Part shown: one piece after another, positions 1 through 8,781 of the stretch
How the letters are laid out: each line of letters opens with the position of its first letter
Numbering within the stretch: position 1 is the first letter of the stretch
Origin: Maribacter arenosus
GTDB lineage: Bacteria; Bacteroidota; Bacteroidia; Flavobacteriales; Flavobacteriaceae
DNA length: 64,000 nucleotides
Direction: 5' to 3'
NCBI RefSeq assembly: GCF_014610845.1
Contig: NZ_JABTCG010000004.1
Location: forward strand, 1-64,000
Made by a program: the position numbers and the translations under genes
Notes under the pieces: model-generated
Told to the model about the DNA's origin: nothing
Databases searched by the model: none
Seen by the model: the letters and a program-made list of their open reading frames with translations, nothing else

Positions 1-2944
1 GGACTTCTTTGCCTCCAATACGTTCAACATAACCGATACCGGCGCCTCACAGACCATCACCGTCACCGTAAGGGACGATAACGGGTGCTTGGACACAACG
101 AACGTTACCATCGATCCGTTGAATACGTTTACTGCTGTTGTCAGTCAAACTACGGCAATCTCATGTGCGGGACCAGAAGAGGTTGTAATTACCGTAACCG
201 ATGATGGAAATCCTGCTAACGCATATACTTATGAACTATTGCCAATCGGAAATCCGAACGGCTCTTTAACCGGTACACCAACCAATGTGACTGCTGAATT
301 TGAATTATCCGCAGTTGGTAACTATACCTTTAGAATAACCGACACAACTACTGGATGTTATATTGACACTATACCCTACGAAATAGCACCCTATGATTTA
401 ATTGAAGTTACGGCAACAGCTGTTGACCCGGTAATTTGCTTTGGCGATGGAAATGGTTCTTTGGAAATCAATATAAGTGGTTATACAGGAACTTATGATT
501 ACGAGGTGTTTACCCAAGCCGGTGCCAGTGTTCAGATTGGTTCAGGTAATGCAACTACGGATCCGTACCTGTTCCCTATTTCAGGATTGTCTGGCGGCAA
601 TTATTATGTTAGGGTTACCGAAACGGCAGCGCCACTATGTATGGATGATACCAATATGGTCACCATAGCATCACCTGATATGCCTTTAACTGAAACTACC
701 ACTGTTCTTAGTGAAGTCTATTGTACTAATGATCAAGGTGAGATTAGGGTAAATCCAACAGGAGGATTTGCGCCTTATGATATTACCTTGACGAATATAA
801 CAACAGCAGAGGTGTATGACACCGAAGTTGATGTAATGGTCTCGGTATTTTCTGGCTTATCGGCAGGGGACTATAGCGTTACTGTTGTTGATGCGGGAGG
901 ATGTTCCATCACGAACAACTATTCAAATCTTTTGGTCATGCCAATTGCGGTTACGGCAAATGCTATTCCTTCGAATACCGCCTTAAGCTGTTATGGTGAT
1001 ACCACAGGAAACGTATCTGCGACCAATGTGGTTAATGGTAGTGGTTCGTACGAATATCAATTGAATTATTACGACACTTCCGGGACTACTATTACGTTTA
1101 CGTCTGGACAGCAAGCCAGTCCTGATTTTACGAATCTAGGAGCGGGAATCTATAGTATTACGGTTTCTGACGGATGGAATTGTGATGTTGAAACCAATCA
1201 GGTTACCATTACAGAACCAACTCTAATTGAAGCCACTTTGATTCGTACGGATCCGTTGACTTGTGCATCGGGTGTGGAGTTTGAACTTAGCGCAACGGGC
1301 GGAAGCGGAACCTATGAATATAGTTTGGACAATGTTACTTTTAGTCCAATGACGAGTAACCCTATGCCGTTACCAGAAACAGGCGTATTGGGTGCTGGAT
1401 CACATCAATATTATGTGAGGGATTTAGGAGGCGCTTGTACCTCTGTGGCCTCAAACTCGATTACTGAAAATGCAATAATGCCATTAGTCTTGACGGTTGA
1501 CACTTCTGCAGCTGTGATCAACTGTAATGGAGATGCCACTGCGGTTATTTATGCGACTGCCACAGGCGGATTGGGTAATTATCAATTTGAATTATATTCA
1601 GATCCGGCATTAACTATTGCAACTCGACTAGCTGGTCCACAAAGTTTGGGTGAGTTCACCGGTTTAACCGTTGGCACTTACTACGTGAATGTAACCAGCG
1701 AGGATTGTGTTACACCTGCCGAGGAAGTAATCATTACCCAACCAGAGCCATTGACCTATACTGAAGCTGTTGTGAATGCTAGTTGTTTTGGTGATGACAA
1801 TGGTAGTATTACCGTTACTCTTTCTGGCGGATCCGGTGGATACCAATACTCTATCTCACCGAATTTAAATCAGTTTGATACGATTAATACCTTTACTGAT
1901 TTGGCACCAGGGGATTATACGGTCATTGCACAGGATATGAATGGTTGCTTTGAACTGTTGGAATACACAATTGACCAACCTGAGATGTTACAACTATCTG
2001 CTACCTCTACGCCTGAAATTTGTATCGGTGAGGAGAATGGTACAATATCAGTAACAGTTACGGGAGGCACAGCTCCGTATAGTACAAGCTTGAACGATAA
2101 GTCGAACTTTGTACAAGACCAAATGGATTTCACGGATCTTGCCGCAGGTAGTTATTTATTGTTCGTGAGGGATGCGCAAGGATGCGAAGATAATATCATG
2201 GTTGAAGTTGCTCCTGGGCAAAACTTGAATGCTATAGTTGAACCAGTATATGAATGTACGGGTGACACCCCAGATAACTATATTTTAGTAACATTGGAAG
2301 ACCCTACGGTTTCCGGGGATGTATTGTATGCTCTGGATTCAACAGATCCTGCTGATATGCAGTTGTCTCCTGACTATACGAACATCGCGCCTGGTATGCA
2401 CTCATTGACGATTGCCCATGCTAATGGCTGTGTAAATACCATTGATTTTGAAATCCTAGGATTTGAACCATTGACCTTGGAATTGCAGAATAACAGTATT
2501 AATGAAATAACGGCAATTGCAACAGGTGGAAGTGGGGAATATACCTTTTATTTCGGAGACAGAAACAATGGCACGGATAACACCTTTATTATCAACAGAA
2601 CCGATACCTATATGGTCAGGGTAGTTGATGAAAACGGTTGTGAGGTAGTTGCCAGCATTGCAATGGAGTTCATCGATATCGAAATTCCGAACTTCTTTAC
2701 CCCTGACGGCGATCTTCAAAATGACACCTGGTTACCACTAAACATTGAGCCATACCCAGAAATACTAATTAAAATTTATGATCGTTATGGTAGAGTGGTT
2801 GAAGAGGATGTGGTCAGTAAAAATGGATGGGACGGAGTTTACCATGGCTCTGAACTACCAACTGGCGATTATTGGTATGTGATTCAACTCAATGGAGAGA
2901 ATGATGATCGCGAATTTGTAGGTCATTTTACCCTATATCGCTAA
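1..2944 (+). CDS. SprB-repeat surface protein with T9SS type B sorting domain (5' partial)
   Basis: This is the C-terminal part of a large secreted, adhesin-like protein; the frame is open from base 2, so the start lies outside the window and about 980 residues are visible. It is built from roughly nine repeats of 85-100 residues, each opening with a Cys-x-Gly-Asp/Glu-type element and followed by a Gly-Gly-x-(Gly/Ala)-x-Tyr core (for example SCFGDDNGSITVTLSGGSGG), the pattern of SprB repeats. The last ~85 residues begin with NFFTPDGDLQNDTW and contain KIYDRYGR and a PTGDYWY segment, which is the gliding-motility-type C-terminal (CHU_C, type B) signal for the type IX secretion system. Family knowledge predicts export to the cell surface. 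The next gene is a PorP/SprF-like protein, the usual partner of such type B substrates. The exact ligand or gliding role cannot be read from the sequence. Confidence 0.9.
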   Translation, partial: DFFASNTFNITDTGASQTITVTVRDDNGCLDTTNVTIDPLNTFTAVVSQTTAISCAGPEEVVITVTDDGNPANAYTYELLPIGNPNGSLTGTPTNVTAEFELSAVGNYTFRITDTTTGCYIDTIPYEIAPYDLIEVTATAVDPVICFGDGNGSLEINISGYTGTYDYEVFTQAGASVQIGSGNATTDPYLFPISGLSGGNYYVRVTETAAPLCMDDTNMVTIASPDMPLTETTTVLSEVYCTNDQGEIRVNPTGGFAPYDITLTNITTAEVYDTEVDVMVSVFSGLSAGDYSVTVVDAGGCSITNNYSNLLVMPIAVTANAIPSNTALSCYGDTTGNVSATNVVNGSGSYEYQLNYYDTSGTTITFTSGQQASPDFTNLGAGIYSITVSDGWNCDVETNQVTITEPTLIEATLIRTDPLTCASGVEFELSATGGSGTYEYSLDNVTFSPMTSNPMPLPETGVLGAGSHQYYVRDLGGACTSVASNSITENAIMPLVLTVDTSAAVINCNGDATAVIYATATGGLGNYQFELYSDPALTIATRLAGPQSLGEFTGLTVGTYYVNVTSEDCVTPAEEVIITQPEPLTYTEAVVNASCFGDDNGSITVTLSGGSGGYQYSISPNLNQFDTINTFTDLAPGDYTVIAQDMNGCFELLEYTIDQPEMLQLSATSTPEICIGEENGTISVTVTGGTAPYSTSLNDKSNFVQDQMDFTDLAAGSYLLFVRDAQGCEDNIMVEVAPGQNLNAIVEPVYECTGDTPDNYILVTLEDPTVSGDVLYALDSTDPADMQLSPDYTNIAPGMHSLTIAHANGCVNTIDFEILGFEPLTLELQNNSINEITAIATGGSGEYTFYFGDRNNGTDNTFIINRTDTYMVRVVDENGCEVVASIAMEFIDIEIPNFFTPDGDLQNDTWLPLNIEPYPEILIKIYDRYGRVVEEDVVSKNGWDGVYHGSELPTGDYWYVIQLNGENDDREFVGHFTLYR

Positions 2945-2962
2945 ACTTAACCTAAGACGATA

Positions 2963-3907
2963 ATGCGTACTAAATTATTGACATTTCTGCTCGTTGTAAG
3001 CGCTATTGCCATAAATGGCCAGGAGCTTACAATACCACAACTTTCACAGTATTTGGCAGATAACCCTTTTGTGATGTCACCTACCTATGCGGGTATAGGC
3101 GACCACGTTAAAATTCGTGTAAACGGACTAACGCAATGGGTAGGGATTAAAGATGCGCCAGACACCCAGTCCTTGGCGGCCGATATGCGTATAGGGGAAA
3201 GATCTGGGATTGGGGCTTTGTTGTATAATGATAGTAATGGGGAAACCAAACAAAGAGGGGCAAGGCTGTCGTTTGCCCATCATTTGACGTTGGATAGGTA
3301 TGATGATGAATTTCTATCCTTCGGATTGTCCTATAACTTCAACCAATTTAGGATAGATATAGAGAATTTCGATGCACTAGATCCTAGTGTTACCGACGAT
3401 AGGGCTACCACAAACCACAACTTTGACGTGGGGGTCATGTACCGCTTCGATAAATTTTATTTTAGCTTGAACGCTTCCAATTTATTGAACAAGGACCTGA
3501 CCAGGTTCAATCCTGTATTTGAGCCAAATACGTTACGTAACTATTATGCCTACACGGGGTATCGATATACCAAGAACAAAAACAGTAAATTGGAAATTGA
3601 ACCTTCTATATTCTTCCAGCTTTTCGAGAGTGATGGCAGATCGGTTACTGATTTGAACGTGAAATTCAGATGGTACGAATTTGAGGATTATTATTATATA
3701 GGCGCAACTTATCGCTTTTTAAACGATCAAATAGGGAGTCCCTTATATATCGCTCCGATTGCAGGCCTAAAGAAGAATAATTTTTACTTTGGTTACTCTT
3801 ATCAGATAATTCTAAATGAAATTTTGGGCTATAGTTCCGGTACCCATGTCGTAACATTGGGGGTAGATCTTTTTCAAGGAATCAGCAATTGTCGGTGTAC
3901 CTACTAG
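2963..3907 (+). CDS. PorP/SprF family type IX secretion system outer-membrane protein
   Basis: A 314-residue protein with a signal peptide at residues 1-19 ending INGQ, then the typical family N-terminus (QLSQYLADNPFVMSPTYAGI) and alternating beta-strand segments to a C-terminal outer-membrane barrel. PorP/SprF proteins are needed for surface delivery or attachment of type B-sorted T9SS substrates and usually lie directly downstream of the cognate giant protein, as here (18 bp gap). The pair is almost certainly one transcription unit. It is one of several paralogues expected in a flavobacterial genome, so a specific name such as SprF is not justified. Confidence 0.92.
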   Translation: MRTKLLTFLLVVSAIAINGQELTIPQLSQYLADNPFVMSPTYAGIGDHVKIRVNGLTQWVGIKDAPDTQSLAADMRIGERSGIGALLYNDSNGETKQRGARLSFAHHLTLDRYDDEFLSFGLSYNFNQFRIDIENFDALDPSVTDDRATTNHNFDVGVMYRFDKFYFSLNASNLLNKDLTRFNPVFEPNTLRNYYAYTGYRYTKNKNSKLEIEPSIFFQLFESDGRSVTDLNVKFRWYEFEDYYYIGATYRFLNDQIGSPLYIAPIAGLKKNNFYFGYSYQIILNEILGYSSGTHVVTLGVDLFQGISNCRCTY

Positions 3908-4005
3908 AAAGGTGTAAGAGGAAGGACCGCTTTGGTCATAGGTTATGGAAGTTTGGTCATAGTTAAGAAGCATAATATTAAAACCCTTTTCTCGTTAGAT
4001 CGTCT

Positions 4006-4013
4006 TAAGTTTG
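4006..4013 (+). promoter_or_regulatory. Candidate -7 element for folB
   Basis: TAAGTTTG fits the Bacteroidetes -7 consensus TAnnTTTG and lies 20 bp before the folB ATG. No good TTTG -33 element is found at 19-21 bp upstream, so this is a half-match only. Confidence 0.3.
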
Positions 4014-4033
4014 CATAAAATTATTAAAACGGA

Positions 4034-4393
4034 ATGGGAGTTATTAAATTAACCAACATTAGGACTCATGCCCATCATGGATGCCTGGCCGAGGAGAGTA
4101 TCATAGGAAGCGAATATCGCGTGGATATTTCGTTAAAATCAGATCTGAAAAAAGCTTCTGTTTCGGACAACCTTACTGATACCGTGGACTATGTACATAT
4201 CAACCATATTGTAAAAGAGGAAATGAACGTGCCTTCCAAATTATTGGAACACGTCGCCAAACGTATTATCGATCGGGTTTTTGAAGAATTGCAAAGTGTA
4301 TATAAAATAAAGGTCGCCGTTTCGAAAATAAATCCCCCAATTGGTGGTGATGTGGAAATGGTAACCGTGGTTTTAGGTTCAAAAAGATCATGA
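4034..4393 (+). CDS. folB: Dihydroneopterin aldolase
   Basis: A 119-residue cytosolic enzyme of folate synthesis that cleaves 7,8-dihydroneopterin to 6-hydroxymethyl-dihydropterin and glycolaldehyde. The sequence has the family landmarks: HHGCLAEE near residue 14-21 (substrate-binding Glu), SDNLTDTVDY around residue 46, and the C-terminal VSKINPPIGG carrying the catalytic Lys. Length is normal for FolB. It stands alone, 130 bp after the T9SS gene pair and just before tRNA-Cys, on the same strand. The ATG at 4034 gives the expected N-terminus. Confidence 0.92.
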   Translation: MGVIKLTNIRTHAHHGCLAEESIIGSEYRVDISLKSDLKKASVSDNLTDTVDYVHINHIVKEEMNVPSKLLEHVAKRIIDRVFEELQSVYKIKVAVSKINPPIGGDVEMVTVVLGSKRS

Positions 4394-4401
4394 ATAATAG
4401 T

Positions 4402-4432
4402 TTTGAAACCAAAAAATAAGGTGCTAAATTTG
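4402..4432 (+). promoter_or_regulatory. Promoter of tRNA-Cys
   Basis: TTTG at 4402-4405, a 19-bp spacer, and TAAATTTG at 4425-4432 match the Bacteroidetes housekeeping promoter exactly. The tRNA begins 12 bp further on. The -7 element sits in the centre of a perfect 7-bp inverted repeat (AAGGTGC at 4418-4424, GCACCTT at 4432-4438). Confidence 0.75.
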
Positions 4433-4443
4433 CACCTTCAAAT

Positions 4444-4514
4444 GGCATCGTGGCCGAGTGGCTAGGCACAGCTCTGCAAAAGCTTGTACAACGGTTCGAA
4501 TCCGTTCGATGCCT
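4444..4514 (+). tRNA. tRNA-Cys (GCA)
   Basis: The acceptor stem pairs GGCATCG (4444-4450) with CGATGCC (4507-4513), discriminator T at 4514. The anticodon loop CTGCAAA carries GCA at 4476-4478. The T arm has GGTTCGAATCC. No 3' CCA is encoded. The anticodon stem has one mismatch at its outer pair. Confidence 0.95.
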
Positions 4515-4518
4515 CATC

Positions 4519-4547
4519 AAAAACCCCCATATTGCAAGGGGGTTTTT
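4519..4547 (+). terminator. Intrinsic terminator after tRNA-Cys, probably bidirectional
   Basis: AAAAACCCCC (4519-4528), a 9-base loop and GGGGGTTTTT (4538-4547) form a GC-core hairpin with T tracts on both strands. It ends tRNA-Cys on the plus strand and could also end the LysE-type gene whose stop is at 4557 on the minus strand. Confidence 0.85.
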
Positions 4548-4556
4548 ATTTTGATA

Positions 4557-5231
4557 CTAATCCCTAATCTCTTCAATTTTTTCAATCCCCTTTTCAATAT
4601 TGAATTGGTCTTTGGGCAAAAAACCTTTGGTAATGAGCACCAAACCACAGATAATTAGAATAATACCCAATCCTTTCTTGATTCTGGAAATTCTTTTATA
4701 GGTGAGTTTACGCTTTAATTGTTTGGCCAATAAAATTTTAAAAATATCCGTAGTTAAATAAGCCCCAAGCATAGCCGCAAAGAATACAATAATGCGATTG
4801 GGATCGTTGTTTAAACTTGGCCCGACCACTATAATGATGCCTAACCAGAACACGAGAACACCTATATTGATGAAATTCAGTAAAAACCCTTTGACAAATA
4901 AACTTAGGTAATCATTTTTTTTTGTTCTTAAGGCCGGTTTATCCTTTTTGATTTCAGTTTTAAAATAGGTAGTGATGCCGTAGACCAACAAAATGACGCC
5001 ACCGAAAACATATAGCCCTGGTTCATTGCTCAAATTTTCCAATAATTGGAAGCTACTGAAATACGCAACGGTCAAAAAAAGGATATCGGCAAGAATAACA
5101 CCCAAGTCAAAAATCACTGCGGCCCTAAATCCTCTTACAGCGCCAGTTTCAAGAAGCACAAAAAAAACAGGGCCAATCATAAAACTTAACAAAAAGCCCA
5201 ACGGAATTGCTGCCTGAATATCGTCTAACAT
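4557..5231 (-). CDS. LysE/RhtB family amino-acid exporter
   Basis: A 224-residue inner-membrane protein with about six hydrophobic segments. The N-terminus (DIQAAIPLGFLLSFMIGPVF) is the conserved first helix with the GP motif typical of LysE/RhtB exporters, which pump amino acids or related small molecules out of the cell. It starts 7 bp downstream of the GIN-domain gene and is probably cotranscribed with it and perhaps with rnr. Substrate cannot be deduced. Confidence 0.88.
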   Translation of the reverse strand: MLDDIQAAIPLGFLLSFMIGPVFFVLLETGAVRGFRAAVIFDLGVILADILFLTVAYFSSFQLLENLSNEPGLYVFGGVILLVYGITTYFKTEIKKDKPALRTKKNDYLSLFVKGFLLNFINIGVLVFWLGIIIVVGPSLNNDPNRIIVFFAAMLGAYLTTDIFKILLAKQLKRKLTYKRISRIKKGLGIILIICGLVLITKGFLPKDQFNIEKGIEKIEEIRD

Positions 5232-5238
5232 GTGTAGC

Positions 5239-5916
5239 TTACATTCTTTTTATTATGCCTCCAAATACTGTTTTTTCGTCCATTTTTTTTGGATTACCAT
5301 AAACCAATACCTCACCACCCGCTTTAACGGAAGCTTTCACATAATCCGTGGCATGGATTTCGGCCTTTGATCCAGCATTTACATTGATAGTGGAAAACTT
5401 GGTAAGCAGGTTCTTTCCTTCATAAATTCCTCCAGTATTTATAACCACGTCTTGTAAATCGCAAGTTCCAGAACTCTTAATAATCCCACCGGTAACCGCC
5501 TTTATCAAAAGTTGCTCAACATCGGCATTGATTTCCAACTCACCTCCTTCTTGCGCCTTTAATTCCAAAACATCCTGGGATATCGCTTTTTTTGATGATA
5601 TCCTTGCGTCCTCATTGACATCGATAACCACCAACTTATCGGAGTAGTATAAATCTATGAATGTTCTATAACCACTGAAAATCTTCGTGATTTTCATTCG
5701 AATTTTCAAAACGCCCTCATTGTTGACGATAACGACATTATTTGTATTCACCCCAGTGATAACAGCTTTGTTTTCAGTGGATTGTATTAAATTTATCGAC
5801 AAACCGTCAAAAGCCTTCAATTCTGAAAATGGTTGCAGATTTTGGGTAATTCTTTCGTCTTGTGCTGATATCGCTTTACAAACAAACAAGAGCACCACAA
5901 GGCAAACCAAATTTTT
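5239..5916 (-). CDS. GIN domain (DUF2807) secreted protein
   Basis: A 225-residue protein when started at the ATG at 5916, which gives a clean signal peptide (MKNLVCLVVLLFVCKAISAQ). An upstream in-frame start at 5958 would add 14 charged residues ahead of the signal and is less likely. The rest is a beta-rich right-handed-helix-like GIN/DUF2807 domain (FDGLSINLIQS, LKAQEGGELEINADVEQ, VNAGSKAEIHATDYVKASVK), common in Bacteroidetes and of unknown function; it has been described as a putative autotransporter-adhesin head domain. Downstream of rnr by 63 bp and upstream of the exporter gene by 7 bp. Confidence 0.85.
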   Translation of the reverse strand, partial: KNLVCLVVLLFVCKAISAQDERITQNLQPFSELKAFDGLSINLIQSTENKAVITGVNTNNVVIVNNEGVLKIRMKITKIFSGYRTFIDLYYSDKLVVIDVNEDARISSKKAISQDVLELKAQEGGELEINADVEQLLIKAVTGGIIKSSGTCDLQDVVINTGGIYEGKNLLTKFSTINVNAGSKAEIHATDYVKASVKAGGEVLVYGNPKKMDEKTVFGGIIKRM

Positions 5917-5979
5917 CATTGTTTCAGTTTTTAGGTATTTTCTTACTAACTTAAACAAAATCTATTCCAAAAAACGTAT

Positions 5980-8169
5980 TTATTCGTTCTTTCCGATGAG
6001 TGTAAAGTCGAGATGGCGTTTAATAAGATCTGTACTTTTTACCATTACTACTACCTCATCCCCTAATTGATATGTTTTTTTAGTGCGTTCACCAACAAGG
6101 GCGTACTCCTTTTCATCAAAGATATAATAATCACCTTTTATATCCCGTATTCGGACCATACCTTCACACTTATTCTCTATAATCTCAACATAGATACCCC
6201 ATTCGGTGACCCCAGAGATAACCCCAATAAACTCTTGGTCTTGGTGGTCTTGCATAAACTTGATCTGCATGTATTTTATAGAATCCCTTTCTGCATTGGC
6301 AGCTAATCCTTCCATATCAGAGGAATGTTTGCATTTATCCTCATACACATCTTCTTTTGGCGATTTGCCATTGTCTAAATAATGCTGCAACAATCGATGC
6401 ACCATGACATCGGGATACCTACGGATAGGTGAGGTAAAATGGGTATAATAGTCGAAAGCCAACCCATAATGCCCTATGTTTTCAGTCGTATAAATGGCCT
6501 TACTCATACTGCGAATGGCCAATGTATCTACTAAATTCTGTTCTTTTTGACCTTTAACATCCTCTAAAAGCTGGTTTAAAGAAGCACTGATGGATTTTTT
6601 ATCCTTAAAACTAATCTTATGTCCAAACCGTGAGATAATAGCGTTTAAAGCTATTAATTTATCCTCATCGGGATCATCATGTACCCTGTATACAAAAGTT
6701 TTTTTAGGTTTTTGCCTTCCAATGAACTCAGCTACTTTACGATTGGCCAATAACATAAATTCCTCTATCAACTTATTCGCATCCTTAGCCTCTTTGAAAT
6801 ATACGCTTTCGGGTTCATTTTTCTCATTCAGATTAAAACGAACCTCTAGCTTATCAAAAGAAATGGCCCCTTGTTGCATTCTTTTGGCTCGCATTATCTT
6901 CGCTAATTTATCCAATGTTAAGGTAGCTTGTACAATCTCATCGGAAACCGTGTATGCCGAACTTCTAATGGAAATGTCACTTGGAATATTACCATTACCA
7001 TTCTCTATAATATACTGGGCCTCTTCATACGCAAAACGTTCATTGGAATCTATTACCGTTCTTCCGAACCATTGGTTTCTTATTTGTGCCTTATCGTCCA
7101 ACTCGAATATAGCTGAAAAGGTATATTTTTCTTCATTTGGACGTAATGAACAGGCATTGTTCGATAATACTTCGGGCAACATAGGTACCACACGATCTAC
7201 GAGATATACCGAGGTTGCCCTATCATAGGCTTGTTCATCTAAAACTGTATCTGGTTTTACGTAATGTGAAACATCGGCAATGTGTATACCTATTTCATAA
7301 TTTCCATTATTAAGGATTTTAAAAGAAAGGGCATCATCAAAATCCTTGGCATCCTTGGGATCTATGGTAAAAGTGAGGTCTTTTCTCATATCCCTTCTCT
7401 TTGCAATTTCCTCTGGTTTAATCGATGTATCCAACGTATTGGCATACTTTTCTACTTCATAAGGAAACTCATATGGTAATCCATATTCCGCTAAAATGGA
7501 ATGTATTTCTGTCTGATGTTCTCCTGGTTTACCCAAGACATCTGTAATTTTTCCAAAAGGGGAATCCGCATTATCTGGCCATTCGGTAATCTCAACAACC
7601 ACCTTATCCCCATCTTCAGCGCCATTGATTTTATCTTTTGGAACAAATATATCGGTGTACATTCTAAAATCGGAAGGTCTTACGAAAGCGAATGTCTTTT
7701 GCATATCAACAATACCCACGAAAGAGCTTTTTTTTCTTTCGATGATCCGAGTGATTTCCCCTTCTAACTTCTTTCCTTTTCTTCTCGGAAAAATATATAC
7801 TTCTACCGTATCTTTATGAAAAGCCTTTTTTAATTTATTGAAAGGAACGAAAACATCATCGTCAATTCCTTCTACCACGATATAGGCATTGCCCCTTCCG
7901 GTGATATCAACTCTTCCAGTGTGGTATGTTTTTGTAGAGGGTATGGCTTTGAAATGCCCCCTGGTTTCTTCCAATATCCTCTTTTTCTCTTTAAGTTCGG
8001 TAAGCCTTTTTATCAATTGATTACGTTCGTTCGCATCTATTACACCTATTCTTGCGGCTATTTGTTTATAGGTAAAGCTTTTCTCTGGTTCTTTTTCAAG
8101 TACGGTAAATATCCCTTTAGTTATCTCGTTTTTTCTATGATTTTTTGCTTTCTTTTTGTTCTTTGACAT
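5980..8169 (-). CDS. rnr: Ribonuclease R
   Basis: A 729-residue processive 3'-5' exoribonuclease that degrades structured RNA. Visible in order: an N-terminal helix-turn-helix-like region, OB/cold-shock domains (GRVDITGRGNAYIVVEG), the RNB catalytic core beginning RRDMRKDLTFTIDPKDAKDF with the metal-binding aspartates of DAKDFDDALS, and a C-terminal S1 domain (GVISGVTEWGIYVEI). Length and order are standard for RNase R; a basic N-terminal tail (KNKKKAKNHRK) is present. It is transcribed away from the AT-rich spacer shared with rpiB. Confidence 0.95.
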   Translation of the reverse strand: MSKNKKKAKNHRKNEITKGIFTVLEKEPEKSFTYKQIAARIGVIDANERNQLIKRLTELKEKKRILEETRGHFKAIPSTKTYHTGRVDITGRGNAYIVVEGIDDDVFVPFNKLKKAFHKDTVEVYIFPRRKGKKLEGEITRIIERKKSSFVGIVDMQKTFAFVRPSDFRMYTDIFVPKDKINGAEDGDKVVVEITEWPDNADSPFGKITDVLGKPGEHQTEIHSILAEYGLPYEFPYEVEKYANTLDTSIKPEEIAKRRDMRKDLTFTIDPKDAKDFDDALSFKILNNGNYEIGIHIADVSHYVKPDTVLDEQAYDRATSVYLVDRVVPMLPEVLSNNACSLRPNEEKYTFSAIFELDDKAQIRNQWFGRTVIDSNERFAYEEAQYIIENGNGNIPSDISIRSSAYTVSDEIVQATLTLDKLAKIMRAKRMQQGAISFDKLEVRFNLNEKNEPESVYFKEAKDANKLIEEFMLLANRKVAEFIGRQKPKKTFVYRVHDDPDEDKLIALNAIISRFGHKISFKDKKSISASLNQLLEDVKGQKEQNLVDTLAIRSMSKAIYTTENIGHYGLAFDYYTHFTSPIRRYPDVMVHRLLQHYLDNGKSPKEDVYEDKCKHSSDMEGLAANAERDSIKYMQIKFMQDHQDQEFIGVISGVTEWGIYVEIIENKCEGMVRIRDIKGDYYIFDEKEYALVGERTKKTYQLGDEVVVMVKSTDLIKRHLDFTLIGKNE

Positions 8170-8680
8170 TAAAAATTTTATTTGGTCGGAAAATTACAAA
8201 TTATAATCCATTAGCTATATCCCAATACCCCCTCTTATGTTTTATTTCACATTTCGAAAGGTTATCAACATATATACTATATACTATTTTTTTCTATTAT
8301 TATTTTAAAAACAAATGATGTTTATGATGGGTTGTTAATAGTGGTAATAAAAAAATCCCAAAAATATACCTTTATACCACTTAAACAGATTGTCTACATT
8401 TTATCATTCCCTTTTTCCATTCTTTATCAATGCATTACCTTTTTTATCAACGTATAGTGATAACCTATTTCAACAGTATATTTTTAATAAGTATTGGTTG
8501 ATTTATTGTTAACTATTTAGAAAATGGACTTAATAACTTGCTGTTATTTTTTTAGAAGTAAATTCTTTTCTTACCCGGTAGTTTTGTACAACAAAAAGGA
8601 ATAGTAAAAACAAAATTTAATTACTATTTTTTTCCACTTATTTGTAAACAAGTTAACAAGTAAAATAGGTGGGATAATAA

Positions 8681-8698
8681 CAATGTATAAAAATACAT
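8681..8698. repeat. Palindrome AATGTAT-N4-ATACATT, copy 1
   Basis: Seven-base perfect arms with an AAAA centre, about 100 bp before rpiB. A second palindrome with the same AATGTA/TACATT half-sites lies 61 bp downstream, so the two could be paired sites for one regulator. Confidence 0.45.
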
Positions 8699-8727
8699 TC
8701 TAAACGAATAACGTCTTTAACATACAA

Positions 8728-8759
8728 TTGTTGTGAATGGTAATGTATTTGTACATTTG
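8728..8759 (+). promoter_or_regulatory. Promoter of rpiB with overlapping palindrome
   Basis: TTG at 8728-8730, a 21-bp spacer, and TACATTTG at 8752-8759 fit the Bacteroidetes promoter pattern (the -33 box is ATTG rather than TTTG). It would give a short leader of about 15 bases. The palindrome AATGTA-N4-TACATT (8742-8757) overlaps the -7 element, a position suited to repression. Confidence 0.5.
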
Positions 8760-8781
8760 TAGTAAACCCACTCTTATAACG

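Larger units (their letters stand above)
8170..8781. other. AT-rich non-coding spacer between rnr and rpiB
   Basis: About 610 bp with no supportable gene. It is markedly richer in A/T than its surroundings and carries three TTATCAA-type 9-mers: TTATCAACA (8262-8270), TTATCAATG (8424-8432) and TTATCAACG (8444-8452). The first differs at one base from the DnaA-box TTATCCACA. It also holds two copies of an AATGTA...TACATT palindrome (8681-8698 and 8742-8757). It serves at least as the rpiB promoter region and probably that of rnr; whether it is also a replication origin cannot be decided here. Confidence 0.5.

Noticed and set aside
3931-3962. Direct repeat TTTGGTCATAG (3931-3941 and 3952-3962) after the PorP/SprF gene
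   Set aside because: Eleven bases in two copies with no link to a promoter or gene start; likely chance.
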